A DNA stretch of 28,751 nucleotides from an uncultured Methanomassiliicoccales archaeon (GTDB lineage: Archaea > Thermoplasmatota > Thermoplasmata > SG8-5). Within the stretch, counting starts at the first letter, position 1. Every line of letters begins with the position of its first letter. A program made the translations under genes and the position numbers. Below the pieces are notes generated by a model. That model saw only the letters and a program-made list of their open reading frames with translations, was not told where the DNA came from and made no database searches. The stretch lies in the NCBI GenBank assembly GCA_938004075.1, contig CALKWP010000019.1, positions 1 to 28,751 on the forward strand, in the 5' to 3' direction. Below are positions 23,700 to 28,751 of the stretch, piece after piece.

Positions 23700-23828
23700 T
23701 CAGGCTATTCCGGCGTGAACCCTGCTCACCTGGCTGAACAGCTCGGTGGCGGGGCTCAGCACCTGGACCGCGCCGACGCTTCGGTCCGCATTCCTTTTTC
23801 TTGGCTTCCATCCGAATATTGGTTTCAT
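23700..23828 (-). CDS. small basic unknown protein, 42 aa
   Basis: First gene of the trio. The ATG at 23826-23828 opens a 42-residue frame with a basic start (MKPIFGWKPRKRNADRS) and a more hydrophobic C-terminal half (VQVLSPATELFSQVSRVHAG). There is no clear Shine-Dalgarno site. A TATA-like TTATAC on the minus strand lies about 40 bp upstream inside the operator, so the leader would be short. An alternative overlapping frame starting at 23811 encodes 39 residues and looks less protein-like. Family unknown. Confidence 0.5.
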   Translation of the reverse strand: MKPIFGWKPRKRNADRSVGAVQVLSPATELFSQVSRVHAGIA

Positions 23829-23836
23829 TTTCTATC

Positions 23837-23886
23837 ACCAAACACTAATAATGTGGTCATTTGGTATAACCAAACTGTCATTTGGT
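23837..23886. promoter_or_regulatory. multi-half-site operator between the small-gene trio and the caspase-like gene
   Basis: Four 6-bp half-sites alternate: ACCAAA (23837-23842), TTTGGT (23860-23865), ACCAAA (23869-23874) and TTTGGT (23881-23886). The middle pair forms the dyad TTTGGT-ATA-ACCAAA, which covers the minus-strand TATA-like TTATAC. The 10-mer GTCATTTGGT is repeated exactly 21 bp apart (23856 and 23877), two helical turns. The pattern is that of cooperative binding by a dimeric regulator. A CCAC-TTT-GTGG dyad follows at 23889-23899. Confidence 0.6.
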
Positions 23887-24047
23887 GACCACTTTGTGGG
23901 CACAGACTCATTTCGGGAATCGAGGTCCGCATTCAGAGGATTGCTTCATCCTGGAGTTGTTGCGAAATATGAACCAGTAATGATAATTCTGTCAATAATT
24001 AGAAATATGAAAAGGAATTATCATCCTGTCAGAAAGGAGATTGTCAA

Positions 24048-26339
24048 ATGCACACCTGCACCAGTTGCGGCACCTTCTATGATGGTTATGCGTGCCCGAG
24101 ATGCGGAACGATGGCGCCCCAGAACAATTACGGGGCGCAGCAACCGTACGGCGGAGTCCAGCAACCCCCCGTTTATTATCAGCCGCCGCCGGTTCAGCAG
24201 TATCCTGCTCAGAACTACCAGGCCCAGCCGCCAGCCTACACGCCTCCGCCCCAGTACCCTCAGGATCCATACGCCCCTCAACCGGTCTATGCGCCGATGC
24301 CGCCCGCACCGCCGAAGTCCGGTCATGGAAAGATGCTTCTGGTCATTGCAGTGGTCATTGTGATAATCATCGCCGCTGTCGCTGCCGCGATACTTTTCCT
24401 GGCAGTCACAAATCCGTTCAACGACGCTGTCGAGATATTCGATGGCGATACCGTGTCCGGGAACATAGCAGGCTCCAATATGGACGACCTCTACAAAATC
24501 AAACTCGCGCCGGGAGAGGTTCTTAATGCGACATTGAATGGTCCAGGCATAGCAGATTTTGATATTTACATTTATGAGAATGTGCTGTTCTGGGATGAGT
24601 ACATAATCACCGGTAGCGCCACCGATTCCAGCATCGAAACAATATCTTTTGTTGCCTGGGAATCGGAATTTTACATCCTTGACGTTTATTCATACATGGG
24701 CAGCGGCGCATATACGTTGGATGTGGAGATAACGGGCACCGTCAGCCTCGATGACGGCGACAATTCCATATCCGAAGCGTATCCAATCAGCAGCGGCGAT
24801 TCGATAACAGACGCCATCAATGAGTATTACGATGCTGACGATTACTATGAAATATATGTAAATTCGGGAAATATACTTCACGCATTCCTGGAGTTCCCGC
24901 CCCAGCCAAATACCGATCTGGATCTATACATATACGATGCCAATGGTGACATCCTGGATGTTTCCGAGGCGGCTTACGGCAATGAGGAGCTAAACTATTA
25001 CGTGACTTCTTCTGGCTATTACTATGTCAATGTATGGGCATACGACGGCATGGGCCTTTACTCGATATCTGTGGATATCATACAGGTATCAGCGGGAGAC
25101 AGCAACAACAGCCCGGGCACTTCCCAAACAATTTCTGCCGGCACAACAATCAGCGGTTCAATCAACCAATACACAGACACGGATGATTACTATTCGATTG
25201 ATGTTCCCCTGGGCCAGACCATGACCGTGGTCCTCACCGGCCCGAACAGCGCTGACTTTGACCTTTACATCTGGAACAACGGCCCCCAGATAGTTGCCTA
25301 TTCCGAAGAGCTGGGCTCCGACGAGACCGTAGTATACATCACCCCGACCAGCGACAGCAATGGCAGATTCTACATCAACCCGTTCGCATATTCCGGATAC
25401 GGCACATACACTCTCAAGGTGACACTGGGCGCAGGTTCAACGCTTAGCGCCAATGCCGGATTCGACAGGACTGTTGGGACTGGCCAGAGCGTGACTTTTG
25501 ATGCAACCGGGTCGGCCGGGACAATCACCAGCTACGCCTGGGACTTCGGGGACAGCACAACGGGTGCGGGTTCGGTTACCACCCATTCATATTCCACGAT
25601 TGGCACCTACACGGTCACCCTCACAGTATCGGACGGCACCAGCACTGACACGGACACAGCAACAATCACCGTCCAGGCAGCCAGCTCAATGCCGGACAAG
25701 TACGCGCTCGTCATAGGCATATCAGACTACCAGGGTGATGACAATGACCTGAATTACTGCGATGAGGATGCCGACTCATGGACCTCCTATCTGCAATCCC
25801 AGGGTTACACTGTGCGCACATTGATAGATGGCCAGGCATCAAGATCAAGCATCATTGACGGAATAAATTGGCTCGAGGCCCAGGAGGACGCTGGAGATTA
25901 TGTGGCATTCGTGTTCTCAGGCCATGGCGGCTATTCTGACCGCAGCAGGGAATCTTACATCTGCGCATGGAATCTGGACGAAGGTGTGAATGGCATCATC
26001 TGGAATTCCGACCTCGGAACCGAGTTCGCCAACTTCGACAGCCAGCACATATTCTTCTTCTTCGATTCCTGCCACAGCGGCGGAATGGACAGCGTCGCCG
26101 GTTCCGGCCGATATGTCAGCCAGACTGCCGGGCAGCTGGAGTACGGGCTTGATGCGCCGAAGCACGAGCATGGCATGTGGGTCTACTGGTTCCTTGTCTA
26201 TTCTGTGCAGGAGCGCGGCAATACGGACATGACCCAGGCTTACGATGTTGCTTACCCGAAAGCGGTTGCGGATGCCGCTTCCGGCGGAAACTCGATGCAC
26301 CCTGAAGAGGAGTTCACCGGAACATCGTTCTACCTGTGA
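24048..26339 (+). CDS. membrane-anchored caspase-like (peptidase C14) protein with PPC and PKD domains
   Basis: A 763-residue cysteine peptidase of the caspase/metacaspase clan. It begins with a zinc ribbon (C4xxC7, C16xxC19), then a P/Q/Y-rich linker to about residue 95 and one span (about 96-120). There is no signal peptide, so the N-terminus should be cytoplasmic and the rest outside. Three bacterial pre-peptidase-type (PPC) beta domains follow (about 124-230, 232-346, 347-460), then a PKD domain (462-545) and the C14 domain (548-763). The catalytic dyad is intact: His626 in VFSGHGG and Cys675 in DSCHSGG, with YALVIGISDY at the domain start. The C-terminal domain is probably calcium-dependent like metacaspases, by family analogy. 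AGGAGA precedes the ATG. It is divergent from the small-gene trio and shares its operator region. Confidence 0.9.
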   Translation: MHTCTSCGTFYDGYACPRCGTMAPQNNYGAQQPYGGVQQPPVYYQPPPVQQYPAQNYQAQPPAYTPPPQYPQDPYAPQPVYAPMPPAPPKSGHGKMLLVIAVVIVIIIAAVAAAILFLAVTNPFNDAVEIFDGDTVSGNIAGSNMDDLYKIKLAPGEVLNATLNGPGIADFDIYIYENVLFWDEYIITGSATDSSIETISFVAWESEFYILDVYSYMGSGAYTLDVEITGTVSLDDGDNSISEAYPISSGDSITDAINEYYDADDYYEIYVNSGNILHAFLEFPPQPNTDLDLYIYDANGDILDVSEAAYGNEELNYYVTSSGYYYVNVWAYDGMGLYSISVDIIQVSAGDSNNSPGTSQTISAGTTISGSINQYTDTDDYYSIDVPLGQTMTVVLTGPNSADFDLYIWNNGPQIVAYSEELGSDETVVYITPTSDSNGRFYINPFAYSGYGTYTLKVTLGAGSTLSANAGFDRTVGTGQSVTFDATGSAGTITSYAWDFGDSTTGAGSVTTHSYSTIGTYTVTLTVSDGTSTDTDTATITVQAASSMPDKYALVIGISDYQGDDNDLNYCDEDADSWTSYLQSQGYTVRTLIDGQASRSSIIDGINWLEAQEDAGDYVAFVFSGHGGYSDRSRESYICAWNLDEGVNGIIWNSDLGTEFANFDSQHIFFFFDSCHSGGMDSVAGSGRYVSQTAGQLEYGLDAPKHEHGMWVYWFLVYSVQERGNTDMTQAYDVAYPKAVADAASGGNSMHPEEEFTGTSFYL

Positions 26340-26369
26340 TAGCAATCCCCTGATTCCAGAGCCCGCAAG

Positions 26370-26399
26370 TATGCGGTTCGTGCCGCATAATCCTTAATA
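26370..26399 (+). promoter_or_regulatory. hairpin and TATA box before the GDPD gene
   Basis: A perfect 7-bp stem (TATGCGG at 26370-26376, CCGCATA at 26383-26389) lies 30 bp past the stop of the caspase-like gene. CTTAATAG (26392-26399) follows, centred about 26 bp before ATG 26422, so the GDPD message is probably leaderless. The hairpin could terminate the upstream gene or act as an operator. Confidence 0.45.
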
Positions 26400-26421
26400 G
26401 CCCGAGCGCGATTCAGCCATA

Positions 26422-27129
26422 ATGAAGGACATTGCAATCGTTGCCCACAGGGGCGCTTCCTCGCACGAGCCCGAGAACTCCATTGCATCATTCGAAAAGG
26501 CGATTGAACTTGGTGCCAGGACGATTGAGATGGACGTCCGCACGACTTTCGATGGGCATGCCATCCTGATGCATGACGAGACTCTGGACAGGACCACCGA
26601 TGGAGTCGGGAAAGTCCCGGATTCAGATATGAAATTCATTGCCTCCCTCAGATTGAGGAATGGCCAGACCGTGCCGATTCTCAGCGAGGTACTCGAATCC
26701 CTTAGAGGCCGATGCACTTTCATCCTGGAACTCAAAGACCACTTCTCGGCGGCTGCAGCCGGGAAAGCTGTAAAGGACTTGAAGCTCTGGAAGGATGTTG
26801 TGTTCTCCTCGTTCAACGGCCCGTGGCTGGTGGACCTGAAATTGCGCTATCCGGACGCAAGAGTGGCCTTCATTTCGGAGGACAGAAAGCAGGATTCCAT
26901 CAGAATCACATCAAGCCTCTACGCTGAAGCCATTCACATAGGTTATCGCATCACATCCAGGAAACTGGTAATGCAGGCCCATGAAAGCGGTCTGAAAGCA
27001 TTTGTCTGGACGGTCAACAGCCCCCGGAGGATGAGAAAGTGCATCGAGATGGGCGCGGATGGCATCATCACGGACCGGCCTGATGTTTTGGCCAATTTGT
27101 TGAGGGATGTCCGGCTTCGAGAACCATGA
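26422..27129 (+). CDS. glycerophosphodiester phosphodiesterase
   Basis: It hydrolyses glycerophosphodiesters to glycerol phosphate and an alcohol; in archaea the natural substrate is uncertain. The 235-residue TIM-barrel protein has H9-R10-G in VAHRGASSHEPENS, E36 and D38 in IEMDVR, and H51 in LMHDETLDRTTDG, the full GDPD active-site set. FVWTVNSPRRMRK and GADGIITDRPD at the C-terminus are also family features. There is no signal peptide, so it is cytosolic, like UgpQ. It follows the caspase-like gene by 82 bp with its own promoter. Confidence 0.93.
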   Translation: MKDIAIVAHRGASSHEPENSIASFEKAIELGARTIEMDVRTTFDGHAILMHDETLDRTTDGVGKVPDSDMKFIASLRLRNGQTVPILSEVLESLRGRCTFILELKDHFSAAAAGKAVKDLKLWKDVVFSSFNGPWLVDLKLRYPDARVAFISEDRKQDSIRITSSLYAEAIHIGYRITSRKLVMQAHESGLKAFVWTVNSPRRMRKCIEMGADGIITDRPDVLANLLRDVRLREP

Positions 27130-27142
27130 GACCATAGAAATG

Positions 27143-27150
27143 TTATATAT
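27143..27150 (+). promoter_or_regulatory. TATA box of the HTH/zinc-ribbon gene
   Basis: TTATATAT is centred about 25 bp before ATG 27172, the spacing expected for a leaderless archaeal transcript. It would drive both the HTH/zinc-ribbon gene and the PCC-domain gene behind it. Confidence 0.55.
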
Positions 27151-27171
27151 TCAAACGCCCTTTCACCCAAC

Positions 27172-27570
27172 ATGTACAGCATCCCGAAGGACGGCGACGT
27201 CGTCCTGGCCATCAGGAATGTCCTGGCCCGCTACAAGGTGATTCGCTCGCAGAGGGACCTCCGGGAGAAGGTGGAGCAGGAGCTAAACTTCGGCGGGGGC
27301 AGCAATCATGTGGGAGAATCCAGGGTCAGGCGCCTGGCAATTATTTCGGGAGTCGCCACTCTCAAGGTACATACCAGGGCAACTGGGAGAGCCGGGAAGA
27401 TGAACGGCTGCCCTGTGTGCGGCAACGAGCTCACCAGACACAGGAACATGACTGTTTACGGCGACACCATCACAACAGGATACAGGTGCAGCAAATGCGA
27501 GTACTGGACAGAGAGCAATAACCTGCGGCTGCCATCCCGGTACGAGTTCTCCCTCAAGAGGAGGAGATGA
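27172..27570 (+). CDS. archaeal winged-helix-like / zinc-ribbon protein of unknown function
   Basis: A 132-residue protein. The N-terminal 60 residues (PKDGDVVLAIRNVLARYKV then SQRDLREKVEQEL and RVRRLAIISG) resemble a helix-turn-helix domain. A zinc ribbon follows with C80xxC83 and C106xxC109 around a hydrophobic strand (GYRCSKCEYWT). I recall this two-part layout from conserved archaeal proteins without an assigned role. Nucleic-acid binding is likely from the fold. Its stop is 1 nt before the TTG start of the PCC-domain gene. Confidence 0.75.
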   Translation: MYSIPKDGDVVLAIRNVLARYKVIRSQRDLREKVEQELNFGGGSNHVGESRVRRLAIISGVATLKVHTRATGRAGKMNGCPVCGNELTRHRNMTVYGDTITTGYRCSKCEYWTESNNLRLPSRYEFSLKRRR

Positions 27571-27571
27571 G

Positions 27572-27991
27572 TTGCAGGGCAAGGAGACCGGCGATGGCTT
27601 CATCATACTGAAGCTGGACGACGGGGATGACCTGATGGAATGCCTTCGCCGGGCAATCAAGGAATTTTCAGTCGGCTCAGCTATGATAACCATGGGAATC
27701 GGCATGCTGAAGGATGCCGAGATAGGCTATTTCACAGGCACTTGTTATGAGAAAAAGGTTCTGGAAAAGCCCCATGAGATGATATCCCTTCAGGGCAGCA
27801 TATCCACGATGGGCGAGACGGTGATACACCTGCACTGCGGCCTTGCCAATGAGCATCATCAGATTGTCGGCGGGCATCTGTTCTCCGCAAAGGTCTGCGT
27901 GCTAAACGAGATTCTCATCAAGAAGGTGGACGTGAAGCTGGGCCGGAAACTCAACCCGAAGACTGGGTTGAAAGAGCTAATTATCGCTTAA
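27572..27991 (+). CDS. PCC/DUF296-domain protein
   Basis: A 139-residue protein of the plant-and-prokaryote-conserved (PCC, formerly PPC/DUF296) fold, which forms trimers. Features seen are LMECLRRAIKEFSVGSAMI, GIGMLKDAEIGYF, SLQGSISTMGE, and HLHCGLANEHHQIVGGHLF with the clustered histidines that bind metal in archaeal members. It lacks an AT-hook, so DNA binding is not implied. The start is a TTG, supported by GGAGATGAG just before it in the end of the preceding gene, a clear translational-coupling arrangement. It overlaps the convergent PUA gene by 4 bp. Confidence 0.85.
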   Translation: MQGKETGDGFIILKLDDGDDLMECLRRAIKEFSVGSAMITMGIGMLKDAEIGYFTGTCYEKKVLEKPHEMISLQGSISTMGETVIHLHCGLANEHHQIVGGHLFSAKVCVLNEILIKKVDVKLGRKLNPKTGLKELIIA

Positions 27992-28479
27992 ACTGGGAGA
28001 TTCCATATCTTGTCGCCAACGTAATGCACCGTTTTGATTGCTTTACCGTCTTTCCCGGCGACCATTTTCGAGCCATCCATCAATGCGACCCCGACAAGAA
28101 GCGGGCGCTTGTTGTTCTGGTCCCTCACCCAGACCGCATCTCCCACCTTGATGCTCGGGTCCGCCTCGACAACCCCTGGCGCCATGACATCCGCGCCATT
28201 GGCCAGGAACTTGACCGCGCCCATATCCACTGTAACGTACCTTCTGGTTGCGTTGAACTGCAGAAGGCCATGCACGGTGAGGAACGCTTTCTGCTCGATG
28301 AATATGCCAACCGGCTTGCTCTGATAAACGAACAATTCTTTGCCGCCGGCTTCCCCTGTCTCGACAGCGTCGGTCGGCTGGAATGTCTCCACTCCCAGTG
28401 TCTCTTTCAATTCGGCCGCAAGGCTCTCAACTTCCTTGCGCCTCAGGCGATTCCTGCGCCTCAGTTTCAGTTCGCTCAT
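27988..28479 (-). CDS. PUA-domain RNA-binding protein, MCT-1/Tma20-like
   Basis: A 163-residue protein. The N-terminal half begins with a basic stretch (KLRRRNRLRRKEVE) and a small alpha/beta part (ELFVYQSKPVGIFIEQKAF) typical of the domain preceding PUA in the archaeal MCT-1/Tma20 group. The PUA domain follows at about 80-155 (RRYVTVDMGAVKFLANGADVM, GVVEADPSIKVGDAVWVRD). Eukaryotic relatives act on ribosomes in initiation and recycling; the archaeal role is inferred from that. GGAGCGGAGAG precedes the ATG. It follows the 67-aa gene by 11 bp, probably as an operon. Confidence 0.88.
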   Translation of the reverse strand: MSELKLRRRNRLRRKEVESLAAELKETLGVETFQPTDAVETGEAGGKELFVYQSKPVGIFIEQKAFLTVHGLLQFNATRRYVTVDMGAVKFLANGADVMAPGVVEADPSIKVGDAVWVRDQNNKRPLLVGVALMDGSKMVAGKDGKAIKTVHYVGDKIWNLPV

Positions 28480-28490
28480 TCTCTCCGCTC

Positions 28491-28694
28491 CTATGGCAGC
28501 ACTCCGAGTTCTGTCAGTTTTTCCGGCAGGTATTTGTCGGTGACGAAATCCAAACCATACTTGGCCAGCGCCTGCTGCTCAGCCTGAGTATTTTTCTTTG
28601 TGATTTTCTCCGCTGGTTCGGGCTCTAAAGAAAAATATTCAGCAAACAAGAAATTCGCCCTCTCCTGCTCGAAAATCAAATTTGCACTCATCAT
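28491..28694 (-). CDS. small unknown protein, 67 aa
   Basis: A 67-residue acidic/polar protein lying directly before the PUA gene. Helical stretches (FEQERANFLFAEYF, AEQQALAKYGLDFVTDKY) and the end LPEKLTELGVLP are visible. No family is recognised. Its ATG overlaps the stop of the partial upstream frame (ATGA at 28691-28694). The last 18 or so codons are identical to those of that upstream frame. Confidence 0.65.
   Translation of the reverse strand: MMSANLIFEQERANFLFAEYFSLEPEPAEKITKKNTQAEQQALAKYGLDFVTDKYLPEKLTELGVLP
28500..28554 (+). repeat. 55-bp direct repeat, inner copy
   Basis: The 55 bases starting CACTCCGAGTTCTGTCAG are identical to 28697-28751, with an offset of 197 bp. Identity stops immediately on the left side (28499 is G, 28696 is A) and runs to the contig end on the right. 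Confidence 0.95.
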
Positions 28695-28751
28695 AACACT
28701 CCGAGTTCTGTCAGTTTTTCCGGCAGGTATTTGTCGGTGACGAAATCCAAA
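28691..28751 (-). CDS. C-terminal end of a further small ORF, partial at contig edge
   Basis: The minus strand reads LDFVTDKYLPEKLTELGVL and then TGA (28691-28693). It matches the end of the next gene exactly and diverges only at the last codon. If the assembly is right, it is a tandem paralogue coupled by ATGA to the following gene; if not, it is an assembly artefact. Confidence 0.35.
   Translation of the reverse strand, partial: LDFVTDKYLPEKLTELGVL
28697..28751 (+). repeat. 55-bp direct repeat, copy at contig terminus
   Basis: This is the terminal copy of the 28500-28554 repeat. The length equals 55, a commonly used final k-mer in short-read assemblers, so the contig may have stopped at a repeated k-mer node. 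Confidence 0.95.

Noticed and set aside
23303..23737. A 144-codon plus-strand frame in the small-gene region
   Set aside because: Its sequence is Pro/Ser/Arg-rich without a ribosome site. The minus strand has three frames, one with a strong GGAGG site and two closely coupled.

Overview
The window looks like a metagenome-assembled contig from a euryarchaeal-grade archaeon, most likely of the Thermoplasmata group. The archaeal markers are ribosomal protein L40e, elongation factor aEF-1beta with its usual four-CxxC zinc-ribbon neighbour, an MCT-1-like PUA protein and an archaeal-type isoleucyl-tRNA synthetase. TATA-type promoters are common. Several sit about 25-30 bp before an ATG, which implies leaderless transcripts, while genes inside operons carry Shine-Dalgarno sites. 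The bacterial-type gyrBA pair is known from several euryarchaeal lineages including Thermoplasmata. The placement is an inference; no rRNA gene is present.

Both contig ends need care. Positions 1-54 are an Illumina P7/TruSeq read-2 adapter with its index, so the first gene is truncated and its apparent start codon is synthetic. The last 55 bases repeat 28500-28554 exactly, which is either a real tandem gene duplication or an assembly-graph artefact.

Layout. 55-3000: the end of a PKD surface protein, two doubtful mini-ORFs, dCMP deaminase, a rhomboid protease divergent from the zinc-ribbon/aEF-1beta pair. 3000-3522: non-coding and rich in perfect hairpins. 3523-9390: a two-gene minus-strand operon of very large TPR proteins with zinc ribbons; one has a degenerate Mrr-like nuclease fold at its N-terminus and tandem helix-hairpin-helix motifs at its C-terminus. 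9467-12430: ileS. 12602-13624: a second PKD surface protein. 13625-13990: a non-coding stretch with nested inverted repeats and a terminator. 13991-14140: rpl40e. 14354-18845: gyrB-gyrA. 18937-22749: a giant GLUG-repeat surface protein with a stalk packed with N-glycosylation sequons. 22746-23285: a GNAT acetyltransferase. 23326-23828: three tiny minus-strand genes behind a multi-half-site operator. 24048-26339: a membrane-anchored caspase-like (C14) protease. 26422-28694: glycerophosphodiesterase, an HTH/zinc-ribbon protein, a PCC/DUF296 protein, a PUA protein and a small unknown protein.

Functionally the window mixes translation and DNA-topology housekeeping with a surface programme of four proteins that each have one membrane span (two PKD, one GLUG, one caspase-like). 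The least explained parts are the Mrr-like/TPR/HhH operon, the small-gene trio with its operator facing the caspase-like gene, and the two structured non-coding stretches. No transposase, CRISPR array, tRNA or rRNA gene was found.
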